Positions 26,681-34,090 of a stretch of 64,000 nucleotides of DNA are shown here, one piece after another (position 1 is the stretch's first letter; every line of letters begins with the position of its first letter). Below the pieces are notes generated by a model. That model made no database searches. It saw only the letters and a list, made by a program, of their open reading frames with translations, and was not told where the DNA came from. The position numbers and the translations under genes were made by a program. Origin of the DNA: UBA5189 sp040389445 (GTDB taxonomy: Bacteria > Chloroflexota > Limnocylindria > Limnocylindrales > CSP1-4); contig JAZJZX010000014.1 in NCBI GenBank assembly GCA_040389445.1, positions 124,001 through 188,000 on the forward strand, written 5' to 3'.

Positions 26681-27997
26681 GTGACTACTTCCACCGCACC
26701 CGGGAGCGGCGTCAGCCCGGATGAACTCAGGGCTCTCGAAGCGATCGTCACCGTCGGCCATCTTCGATTCCTCGCCGAGCTCGAGCGGCTCTGCAACATC
26801 GATTGCGGCAGCTACTCACCCGCAGGCGTCAACGAGGTCGCAGCGTGGGTCGAGGCTGCGTTCCGCGACCTTGGCGGCGAGGTGGAACGACGGCCGGACC
26901 CGTCCGGGCGCTACGGCGATACCGTCATCGGCACGTTCCGAGGCCGTGCCGGCGCCGGAAGCCGTGCCGGCACCGGGAACCCAGCCGTCGCCGGGAGCCG
27001 TGCCGGCACCGGAAGTCCAGCCGGCACCGGACCACGCGTCCTGCTGATCGGGCACATGGACACGGTCTTCGCCGACGGCACCGTCGCGGAACGTCCGTTC
27101 TCGATCGATGGCGACATCGCCCGCGGCGCGGGTGTGACCGACATGAAGGGTGGGCTCCTGGCCGGAATCCATGCGCTGGCGGCTCTTCGTCAGCTGGGAG
27201 GCGGGGACTGGGCCGAGCTGCCGTTCGAACGGATCACCTACATCGCCAATCCGGACGAGGAGATCGGCTCGCCGAGCTCCACGCCGCACATTCGTGATCT
27301 CGCCGCCCAGTCGGACCTCTGCCTCGTGCTGGAGTGCGCCCGCGCCAACGGCGATTTCGTGTCCTCCCGCAAGGGGATCGCGGATCTTCGACTGAGCGTG
27401 CACGGCCGCGCCGCCCACGCCGGTGTCGAGCCTGAGGTCGGGAGGAACGCGATCCTCGCCGGTGCCCGGATGGTCGAGCGGATCCAGGGGCTGAACGGTC
27501 GCTGGGCCGGCGTGACCGCCAACGTCGGTGTCTTCCAGTCCGGATCCCGACCGAACATCGTGCCGGATCTGGCCAATCTCGAGGTGGACGTTCGAGGCGT
27601 CACGCGCGTGGAGCTCGACGAGGCCGTCGCCGCAATCCACGCGATTGCCGCCGAACCGGGCGTGCCGGACGTAACCGTCGAGATCACCCAGATGGCCGGC
27701 TGGCAGCCGATGGAAAAACTCGAACGGTCCGGCCGGCTGGCCGACCACGTGACGGCGATCGCGGGGCGGCTGGGCTTCCCGACCACCGATGTCGGGACCG
27801 GCGGCGCCTCCGATGCCAACACCACGTCCGGAATGGGCGTCCCGTCGATCGACGGCCTCGGTCCCGTCGGTGGTCGCGACCATTCACCGGACGAGTACCT
27901 CGAGATCAGCTCCATCGTCCCCCGGACGACGCTGCTCGCCGCGCTGCTCCTGGCGGCGGGACGGGACCCGGTCGTCGCGGGCTGGCGCGAACGCTGA
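26681..27997 (+). CDS. M20 family metallopeptidase
   Basis: 438-residue di-zinc aminoacylase/carboxypeptidase of the M20/ArgE/DapE group. Metal and catalytic motifs are LIGHMDTVFADG (His, Asp), TDMKGG, NPDEEIGS (Glu pair) and GGRDHSPDEY (final His). The dimerisation domain is inserted as usual (SVHGRAAHAGVEPEVGRNA). Between strand-forming sequence near residue 85 and the first zinc motif, a ~30-residue Gly/Ala/Thr/Pro-rich repeat is inserted. GTG 26681 is preferred; the upstream frame is antisense to the Mur-ligase gene. The Rid gene follows 10 nt later. Its position beside cyanophycin genes suggests a dipeptidase role, which is inference. Confidence 0.88.
   Translation: MTTSTAPGSGVSPDELRALEAIVTVGHLRFLAELERLCNIDCGSYSPAGVNEVAAWVEAAFRDLGGEVERRPDPSGRYGDTVIGTFRGRAGAGSRAGTGNPAVAGSRAGTGSPAGTGPRVLLIGHMDTVFADGTVAERPFSIDGDIARGAGVTDMKGGLLAGIHALAALRQLGGGDWAELPFERITYIANPDEEIGSPSSTPHIRDLAAQSDLCLVLECARANGDFVSSRKGIADLRLSVHGRAAHAGVEPEVGRNAILAGARMVERIQGLNGRWAGVTANVGVFQSGSRPNIVPDLANLEVDVRGVTRVELDEAVAAIHAIAAEPGVPDVTVEITQMAGWQPMEKLERSGRLADHVTAIAGRLGFPTTDVGTGGASDANTTSGMGVPSIDGLGPVGGRDHSPDEYLEISSIVPRTTLLAALLLAAGRDPVVAGWRER
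26943..27033 (+). repeat. in-frame degenerate ~18-bp repeats in the M20 gene
   Basis: About five imperfect copies of a GCCGTGCCGGCACCGGAA-like unit encode GAGSRAGTGNP/AVAGSRAGTGSPAGTGP. This makes a flexible loop not typical for the family. Confidence 0.8.
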
Positions 27998-28007
27998 GGC
28001 TGGGCTC

Positions 28008-28382
28008 GTGCCGCGCCGGCGGGTCAGCTCGGGCAGCCCCTGGGAGGGTCCCTACGGCTACAGCCGCGCTGTGGTCGTCGGGGACACCTGCTGGGTGGCC
28101 GGCACCACGGATCCCGGTTCGGCGCATCCCGATGATGCCGCCGCCCAGGCACGGGAAGCGCTCGGGATCATCGAACGGGCTCTGGCCGAAGTGGGGTTCA
28201 GCCTGGCCGACGTGGTCCGGACCCGGATGTACGTGACCGATCCCGCCCACGCCGCCTCGGTCGCGGAGGTGCACGGGCAGGTCTTCGGCGCCATCCGCCC
28301 CGCCGCGACCCTCGTGGTGGTCGCTGCGCTCATCGAACCCGGGCTGCTCGTGGAGATCGAGGTCGACGCCGTGCGTGGCTGA
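28008..28382 (+). CDS. Rid (YjgF/YER057c/UK114) family protein
   Basis: 124-residue chorismate-mutase-like trimeric fold protein. It shows GPYGYSRAVVVGDTCWVAGT, EVGFSLADVVRTRMYVTD, and the C-terminal LVEIEVDAV. The arginine that in E. coli RidA (Arg105) binds the imine carboxylate aligns with Ala in RPAATLVVV, by my alignment. It therefore probably belongs to a Rid subgroup without 2-iminoacid deaminase activity. The GTG start is 10 nt after the M20 stop, so both are probably one operon. A similar C-terminal tail occurs as a remnant at 46383-46478. Confidence 0.85.
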   Translation: MPRRRVSSGSPWEGPYGYSRAVVVGDTCWVAGTTDPGSAHPDDAAAQAREALGIIERALAEVGFSLADVVRTRMYVTDPAHAASVAEVHGQVFGAIRPAATLVVVAALIEPGLLVEIEVDAVRG

Positions 28383-28410
28383 GCCCGCTCGCGACCCATG
28401 GCGCTCCGTC

Positions 28411-28743
28411 TCAGGCGATCCCCGCGGAGCGAGCGACGGCGGCAATGGCGGCGGCGCCCACGAGCCCGACCAGGAGGCCACGCCGGACCGCCACCAGGAC
28501 GACGCAAGCTGCGACGGCCAGCCATTCGATCCCCACGTGGAGCGACGGATTTCGAACGGCATCGATCGAGACCATCACGTTCACGGCCGCCAGCGCCGCG
28601 AGAATGGCAGGACCCACCAGCCCCACGTACTCCTTGACGCGGAGTGGAAGGCGATGGATTCCCGGCGCGAGAAGCGGAGCGGCACGCCACGGATAGGTCA
28701 CCGCCCCCATGAGCAGCGCGAGCCAGACAAGGTCCGTCTTCAC
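28411..28743 (-). CDS. azlD: AzlD-type branched-chain amino acid transport subunit
   Basis: 110-residue protein with four hydrophobic helices. It begins WLALLMGAVTYPWRAAPLL, close to the AzlD consensus (Thr-Tyr/Leu-x-x-Arg), and continues with VKEYVGLVGPAILAALA. AzlD pairs with AzlC to export branched-chain amino acids or analogues. Its start overlaps the azlC stop by 4 bp, so the two are translationally coupled. Confidence 0.85.
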   Translation of the reverse strand: MKTDLVWLALLMGAVTYPWRAAPLLAPGIHRLPLRVKEYVGLVGPAILAALAAVNVMVSIDAVRNPSLHVGIEWLAVAACVVLVAVRRGLLVGLVGAAAIAAVARSAGIA

Positions 28744-29567
28744 GAACCTTCGGCTCCGGCTTGTGCGGACGGATCGTCGCTACCGGGAGGGAACAGGCCC
28801 TGCGACTCGAGCGCGCGGTCGCGCGGTCCGGGAGGCGTGACCATCCCGATCAGGGGACCAATCAGCCCCCCGGCGAGGATTCCCGCGGCGGGATCGGAGG
28901 CCAGGCCGACGCCGACGGCGACGACGGCACCGCTCAGGCCCGCGACGAGCTCGCGACGCCCCGTGATCAGGCCGACTGCCAGGCCTGCCATCGCCGCCGG
29001 AAAGACGACATCGAGGCCGTAGCGGGACGGATCCGGGATCTGTCCGCCCACGATCACGCCCACCAGGGTGGCCAGGTTCCACGGAATGAACACGGTGGCG
29101 ATGGCTGCCCACCAGTAGCCGCGCTCGTCGCCCCGTCCGATCCGTCGGAAATGCGCGATCGACAGCGCAAACGCCTCGTCCGTCAGGACGTGGGCCATCA
29201 CCGCGCGAACGGGCCGTGGACGATCGGCCAGATAGGGGGCGAGCGCGGCGCCGTACAGGAAGTGACGCGCGTTCAGGAATGCGGTCAGCAGGACGACCCC
29301 GAGCCACGAGAAGCCGCCGAGCACATAGCCGATTGCTGCGAACTGGGCTGCGCCCGCAAAGACGAGCACGGACATCGCGCTGGCTTCGATGGGGGAGAAC
29401 CCGGCCGCGCGGGCCGCGAGTCCGTAGACGAGCCCGAAACCGAGCGCCGTGGCGATGATGCCGAGACCGTCCAGGCGCAGTTTCCGACGGGAGGTGGCGA
29501 CCTCGGCGTCGGTCGCGGGCCGCGATCGGCCGGGCGGAGGCGTCAGCGCAGGTAGGTCTTCGCGCAT
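28740..29567 (-). CDS. azlC: AzlC-type branched-chain amino acid exporter subunit
   Basis: 275-residue membrane protein of the LIV-E family. After a ~35-residue soluble N-terminus it has GLVYGLAARAAGFSPIEA, SVLVFAGAAQFAAIGYVL and LNARHFLYGAAL, all typical AzlC segments, plus TDEAFALSIAHF. It forms the larger subunit with AzlD and probably exports branched-chain amino acids. Its first 25 bp overlap the 3' end of the upstream small zinc-ribbon gene, so these three genes may form one minus-strand operon. Confidence 0.9.
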   Translation of the reverse strand: MREDLPALTPPPGRSRPATDAEVATSRRKLRLDGLGIIATALGFGLVYGLAARAAGFSPIEASAMSVLVFAGAAQFAAIGYVLGGFSWLGVVLLTAFLNARHFLYGAALAPYLADRPRPVRAVMAHVLTDEAFALSIAHFRRIGRGDERGYWWAAIATVFIPWNLATLVGVIVGGQIPDPSRYGLDVVFPAAMAGLAVGLITGRRELVAGLSGAVVAVGVGLASDPAAGILAGGLIGPLIGMVTPPGPRDRALESQGLFPPGSDDPSAQAGAEGS

Positions 29568-29815
29568 GTCCCGTCGCAGACGACGAAGACCGCGTGGAGA
29601 TCACGGGCGTAGCCGGCCGCGTGCAGGAAGCCCGGGCACCCGGCAGTCGGGCATTTCCAGACCCACCAGCGGTCGTTTGGGTCGAGGGGTGTGGTCTCGG
29701 CCGCGAGCGTGGCGGCCAGGCCATCCCGTGATCCGACGAGGGCGTTGAGCACGGCCGTGCGGTCGGCGTCCGACTCGCTCGAGTAGGGGTAGCTCTGGCC
29801 GACGTTCGAGGTCAC
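29543..29815 (-). CDS. Small zinc-ribbon-like protein of unknown function
   Basis: 90 residues. The GTG start is fixed by GGAGGA 5 nt upstream; the longer frame is antisense to the ggt end. The C-terminal half has WWVWKCPTAGCPGFLHAAGY followed by VVCDGTCAKTYL. This gives two Cys pairs (CxxxxC and CxxxC) that could hold one zinc. The N-terminal half is polar. I do not recognise a family. It overlaps azlC by 25 bp and lies 64 bp downstream of ggt on the same strand. Confidence 0.65.
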   Translation of the reverse strand: MTSNVGQSYPYSSESDADRTAVLNALVGSRDGLAATLAAETTPLDPNDRWWVWKCPTAGCPGFLHAAGYARDLHAVFVVCDGTCAKTYLR

Positions 29816-29879
29816 CGGGTCCTCCGGAATGGGTCTGGACGAAGCGCCGAGTATCGCACAGGAAACGGCCGGCTCGGGG

Positions 29880-31553
29880 TCACCATGCGGCAGGGAGCCC
29901 GGCACTGCGAGGGTCGGTGGTCGCGGCCACGGAGCCCTCCGCGTCGGACGGACCCCCTCGCACCAGCTCGATCGCATGCTGGTGGCCCAGCCAGCCGTCG
30001 AAGGGCGCGGTTCGGACGACCGCGTGCCCCATGGCCTCGAGGGCTTCGAGGACGCCCGGAGCGAACCGCGGTTCGGCACGCACGGCATCGGGCGGTGCGA
30101 AATGCTCCGCCGATTCCACGAACCACCGCGGCGCCGCCACGGCCGACTGGATCCCGAGTCCTCCGTCAACCAGGGCCGTCACCAGCTGGGCATGGACCTG
30201 GGGCTGGGCATCGCCACCCATCGCACCGGCCACGACCCACGGTCGATCCGGGTCGCGGAACAGCATCCCCGGCAGGAGGGTATGCAACGTCCGCTTGCCC
30301 GGCGCAAGGACGTTCGCGTGGCCGGGGTCGAGGGAGAAGTAGCTGCCGCGATTCTGATAGTGGATCCCGGTGTCCGGGTCCACGACCCAGCTCCCGAAGC
30401 CCAGGTAGTTCGACTCGATCAGGCTGACCGCGTTGCCCGCGTCGTCGACCACGCCGAGGTAGGTCGTTCCGCCGCCGCGCCGATTCGTCGAGGGCGCCGG
30501 CCGCGTCGCGCGATCGCTCGGAATCCGCGCGGCGAGATCCGCCGCGTAGGCCTTGTCGAGCAGCCGCGCGACCGGGACGTCGTGCTGTTCGGGATCCGTC
30601 AGATGTCGGTCCCGATCCTCGATGGCCAGCTTCGAGGCCTCGATGACCCGGTGGATCCAGCGATGGTCGGCCACGCCGGCCGCGGTGAAGGTGGCGGCAT
30701 CGGCCGGGCCGCCGGCCTCGAGGATATTGAGGATCTCGAGGGCCACGATCCCCGAGGAATTCGGCGGATGCGTCGTGACCCGGACCCCGTGGTAGGTCGT
30801 CTCGATCGGTTCGGTCCACGTGGAGGCATGGCGTGCGAAGTCCGCGGCGGTATGCGAGCCACCAAGCGCTGCAAGGGCGACGGCCTGGCGCTCGCCCAGG
30901 TCGCCCTCGTAGAACGCGTCCAGGCCCTCATGGGCGAGACGCCCGAGGGTTCGGGCGAGGGCCGGCAGACGAACCCGTTCCCCGGGCTCCCAGGCCCGTC
31001 CGAAGGGGCGGTACACCTGTCGCAACCCGGACCCCGCCCCGACCGCCTGGTCGGCCAGCAGAACCGTTCGCTCCACCGCGTCGATGAACCCCTGCCACGC
31101 CGGAAACCCGCCGGCTGCGAGTTCGATCGCCGGTGTCAGCAGCGCATCCATCGCCAGGCGACCGAACCGGGCGTGAGCATCGCGCCACGACCGGACCGCG
31201 CCGGGGATCGTGACCGACAGCGCCCCTCGGAGCGGGAGGCCATCCAGGCCCCGGGCCCGCAGCGCCGCGGCGTCCACCCCGAACGGGGCGCGCCCGGACC
31301 CGTTGAGCGCCAGCTGTCGCCTCCCTGCCGCGTCCCAGATCAACCAGAACGCATCACCGCCGATGCCGCAGCCATTCGGCATGACGACCGCGAGGACGGC
31401 ATTCGTCGCGATCGCCGCGTCCACGGCATGGCCGCCCTGACGCAGGATCGCGAGCCCGGCGGCCGTCGCGAGGTGATGGGGCGCCACGACGGCGCCGCGT
31501 GCGCCGCGGGCCAGGGGCACCGGCACCAGCGGTGCAACGCCGGAGTCGGTCAC
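29880..31553 (-). CDS. ggt: Gamma-glutamyltransferase family protein
   Basis: 557-residue Ntn hydrolase that removes or transfers gamma-glutamyl groups. The N-terminal part has HHLATAAGLAILRQGGHAVDAAIA and NGCGIGGDAFWLIWD. Autoprocessing should occur before the catalytic Thr in RRGGGTTYLGVVDDAGNAVS, the standard large/small subunit junction. The oxyanion/substrate region is GSYFSLDP...TLLPGML and GAMGGDAQPQVH. No signal peptide is visible, unlike E. coli GGT, so a cytoplasmic or non-classical location is likely. The GTG start overlaps the upstream MFS stop by 4 bp. Confidence 0.9.
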   Translation of the reverse strand: MTDSGVAPLVPVPLARGARGAVVAPHHLATAAGLAILRQGGHAVDAAIATNAVLAVVMPNGCGIGGDAFWLIWDAAGRRQLALNGSGRAPFGVDAAALRARGLDGLPLRGALSVTIPGAVRSWRDAHARFGRLAMDALLTPAIELAAGGFPAWQGFIDAVERTVLLADQAVGAGSGLRQVYRPFGRAWEPGERVRLPALARTLGRLAHEGLDAFYEGDLGERQAVALAALGGSHTAADFARHASTWTEPIETTYHGVRVTTHPPNSSGIVALEILNILEAGGPADAATFTAAGVADHRWIHRVIEASKLAIEDRDRHLTDPEQHDVPVARLLDKAYAADLAARIPSDRATRPAPSTNRRGGGTTYLGVVDDAGNAVSLIESNYLGFGSWVVDPDTGIHYQNRGSYFSLDPGHANVLAPGKRTLHTLLPGMLFRDPDRPWVVAGAMGGDAQPQVHAQLVTALVDGGLGIQSAVAAPRWFVESAEHFAPPDAVRAEPRFAPGVLEALEAMGHAVVRTAPFDGWLGHQHAIELVRGGPSDAEGSVAATTDPRSAGLPAAW

Positions 31554-32848
31554 GAATCGTTACCCAGGACCACCGGCGCGCCGGGACCCAGGTAGTGCTC
31601 CATGGCACGGAGCCGGGACAACGGGATCAGCGCCACCGCCAGGAGGGCACCGGTCGCGAGCAGCAGGCCGTCCATGCCGAGACCGTCGGCCACCACGCCG
31701 CCGATGAGGCTGCCACCGATCTGGCCGAGTGCGAGAAAGACCGAGTACAGGCCCATGATCGCCCCCCGATCCTCGGGAAACCGCTCGCTCACGTCGGCCA
31801 GCAGTCCGACCGCAGCAGGAGTGGCACCTGCCAGCAGGAACAGTCCTGCCGCGAAGGCGAACGCGGCGATCGCGACGGCCCCGGCGACGATGACGGAACC
31901 CCCGGCCGCAAATCCCCCGTGATTGACGACGAGGCCGGCGGCGACGAGCCCAAGTCCCCCGACCACGCCGAACCCGATGATCGTGGTCCGCCGGAACCGG
32001 TTGAAGCGATTGCCCCACCAGAGGATGCCGGCACCGAACACGATCGCGATGCAGATCGCACCGAGCGTGATCTGGGTCGCCGAGAAGCCCTGCAGCAGCC
32101 ACTGGTTCGGAAACGCGGGGTTTCGCTTCGAGAACTGGAAGAGGGACTGGCTGAACCACAGGCCGATCGCGGCATTCACCGCGATCCAGGTGGGGGCCAG
32201 CAGCAGGACGTGGGAATGCCCGATCAGGGCAAGGTAGCGCCCGAGCCCGCCGGCGTTCGTGGCTCTGGGAACCGGCACGGCATGGGCATCCGCCACACCG
32301 AACCGGTAGATCAGGAAGGAGCCGATATAGATCAGCGCATTGAGCAGGAAGGCATTGGCGCCGAGCGCCTCGAAGAGCAGCGGGGCGACGATGAACCCCG
32401 CACCGAGGCCGGCCAGCGTCGCCCCCTCGAATCGGGCGGATGCCTTGCCGCGAAGCGATTCGTCGCCGGCGGTGGCCAGCGCAATGAAGCCGAGGATCGC
32501 GGGGATCGACGCCGCGGACGACGCGCCTTCGAGGATGCGTGTCCCGCCCAGGATCCCGACATGCGTGGTCAGCGCGGTCAGGACGACGGCTACCGCACCG
32601 AAGGCGGGTCCGTACAACATCACGCGACGATGACCCACCCGATCGGCGAGGATCCCGAAGACCGGTGACAGCACGAGTTCCGCGAGGTAGAACATCGCCG
32701 CCAGCGCGCCGACCACCTTGCCGTCGATGCCGCCCGTTCCCGCGGCGGCGAGGTCGGCGAGGTAGAACGCAAGCATCGCGCCGGTCAGTCCGGTACTGAA
32801 GCGAAGCGTGAAGGTCCCGAACAGGACCGCCCGCAGGGATCGTTCCAT
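31550..32848 (-). CDS. MFS transporter, probable exporter
   Basis: 432 residues with about 12 helices. The A-motif region reads LVLSPVFGILADRVGHRRVMLYG. The central loop near residue 210 is polar, followed by ATQITLGAICIAIVFGAG. It resembles drug/metabolite exporters, but no substrate is visible. ATG 32848 is chosen because TACCCT (a -10-like element) ends 6 nt upstream, whereas the upstream in-frame ATGs precede this promoter. It is first in a possible MFS-ggt operon (4-bp overlap). Confidence 0.8.
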   Translation of the reverse strand: MERSLRAVLFGTFTLRFSTGLTGAMLAFYLADLAAAGTGGIDGKVVGALAAMFYLAELVLSPVFGILADRVGHRRVMLYGPAFGAVAVVLTALTTHVGILGGTRILEGASSAASIPAILGFIALATAGDESLRGKASARFEGATLAGLGAGFIVAPLLFEALGANAFLLNALIYIGSFLIYRFGVADAHAVPVPRATNAGGLGRYLALIGHSHVLLLAPTWIAVNAAIGLWFSQSLFQFSKRNPAFPNQWLLQGFSATQITLGAICIAIVFGAGILWWGNRFNRFRRTTIIGFGVVGGLGLVAAGLVVNHGGFAAGGSVIVAGAVAIAAFAFAAGLFLLAGATPAAVGLLADVSERFPEDRGAIMGLYSVFLALGQIGGSLIGGVVADGLGMDGLLLATGALLAVALIPLSRLRAMEHYLGPGAPVVLGNDS

Positions 32849-32854
32849 CCCGGA

Positions 32855-32860
32855 AGGGTA
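32855..32860 (-). promoter_or_regulatory. -10 hexamer TACCCT for MFS-ggt operon
   Basis: On the minus strand TACCCT ends 6 nt before ATG 32848, with no Shine-Dalgarno. This is the same leaderless geometry as other genes here. Confidence 0.4.
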
Positions 32861-32948
32861 GCGGGTCGCACCTGGGGGAATCGATCTGGCCGTGGACATC
32901 AGGCCTTCGGCCACTCCGATTCTTGTATCCATGACGCGGCACGGCCCG

Positions 32949-32989
32949 TATCATCCCGGCTACGCAGGGCTGCCGCAGAACAGCGGCAG
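32949..32989 (+). promoter_or_regulatory. degV promoter -10 and leader hairpin
   Basis: TATCAT (32949-32954) is followed by a 7-bp hairpin CTGCCGC/GCGGCAG (32970-32976 with 32983-32989) and then GGAGGGAG ahead of the degV GTG. This transcript therefore has a real leader. Confidence 0.45.
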
Positions 32990-33008
32990 CGACCCGGAGG
33001 GAGACGCA

Positions 33009-33863
33009 GTGAGTCACGTAGCCATCGTCACGGATTCCGCATCCGATCTCGATCCGGCGCGCGCCGCCTCGCTCGGCATCATCGTCGTCCCGCTCGTCGT
33101 GACCTTCGGAACCGAGACCTTCAAGGCCGGCGTCGAGCTTTCCACGGCGGACTTCTGGGCCCGGATGACGGCGCCGGACGCACCCTTCCCCACCACCGCC
33201 GCATCGGCGCCCGGGGATTTCCTGGCCGCCTACCAGGCGGCGTTCGATGCCGGCGCCGATGCCATCGTGTCCATCCACGTCGCGGGCACGCTGTCGGGAA
33301 CCATCAAGAGCGCCGAGATCGCCAAAGGGCTGCTGCCCGGCAAGGAGATCCACATCGTCGACACCATGGGCGCCTCGATGTGCGAGGCGCTGCTGTCCGA
33401 GATCGCTGTCCGGATGGCCGAGGCGGGCAACACTGCGGCAGACATCGCCCGGGCGTGCGAGGACCGACGGTCGGATGTCGCCATGATGGTTGCCCTCGAC
33501 ACGCTCGAATACCTGAAGCGGGGCGGCCGGATCAGCGGCGCCCAGGCGGCGATCGGTACGCTGCTGTCGCTGAAGCCGATCATCGAGGTCAAGGACGGCA
33601 AGGTCGAGACCGTCGACAAGGTGCGAACCCGCGGCAAGGCCCGGGAACGAGTGATCGAGCTGCTCATCACGCGCCCCATGGAACGACTTTCCGTCCTGCA
33701 TACCACCAACGCCGATGTCGAGGCATTTCGAGACGAGCTCGTGGCGCGGGTGCCGGGCGGGATCGACCCATCGATGGTGACCGTCGACCTGGTGGGGCCG
33801 TCGGTCGGACCGCATCTCGGACCGGGGTGTGTCGGGGCGGTGGTCCTCTACCGCCGGGCGTGA
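33009..33863 (+). CDS. DegV family fatty-acid-binding protein
   Basis: 284 residues. Family hallmarks are IVTDSASDLDP at the N-terminus, PTTAASAPGDFLAAY, VSIHVAGTLSGT (lipid headgroup contacts) and the C-terminal GPHLGPGCVGAV. DegV/FakB proteins hold a fatty acid and present it to a FakA kinase; no fakA is in this window. The GTG start is chosen because GGAGGGAG lies 4-5 nt upstream; the alternative upstream start would lie before the transcript. A 6-bp hairpin follows the stop. Confidence 0.9.
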   Translation: MSHVAIVTDSASDLDPARAASLGIIVVPLVVTFGTETFKAGVELSTADFWARMTAPDAPFPTTAASAPGDFLAAYQAAFDAGADAIVSIHVAGTLSGTIKSAEIAKGLLPGKEIHIVDTMGASMCEALLSEIAVRMAEAGNTAADIARACEDRRSDVAMMVALDTLEYLKRGGRISGAQAAIGTLLSLKPIIEVKDGKVETVDKVRTRGKARERVIELLITRPMERLSVLHTTNADVEAFRDELVARVPGGIDPSMVTVDLVGPSVGPHLGPGCVGAVVLYRRA

Positions 33864-33873
33864 CGCGCCGTCG

Positions 33874-33889
33874 CGGGCCATTCGGCCCG
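33874..33889 (+). terminator. short hairpin after degV
   Basis: CGGGCC (33874-33879) pairs with GGCCCG (33884-33889) over a 4-nt loop, 11 nt after the stop. It may be a weak terminator. Confidence 0.35.
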
Positions 33890-33957
33890 TGCTCCTGAAG
33901 GTTGCGGCACGGTTACGAACAGGATTCCGGCAGGTGCCGGCCGGACGCGTGCCCGGC

Positions 33958-33963
33958 TATACT
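33958..33963 (+). promoter_or_regulatory. -10 hexamer TATACT for glutamate dehydrogenase
   Basis: TATACT lies 127 nt before the gdhA ATG, which has its own GGAGGAA. The gene would have a ~120-nt leader with no structure I can name. Confidence 0.4.
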
Positions 33964-34090
33964 CCGGTCGCATTCCGCGCGTGAGGCGTACCGCTGGTCG
34001 GGCGCGCGTCGCGCACCGTGGGGTCGTCCGGGAGACGGCTCACCATTCGGTCCGGCGATGGTCGGCCCGAGCCGGAGGAACTCCGCACAC

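Noticed and set aside
31560..33881. 773-residue minus-strand open frame
   Set aside because: It crosses the MFS gene in another frame and antisense to degV; Arg/Gly-rich composition and no family.
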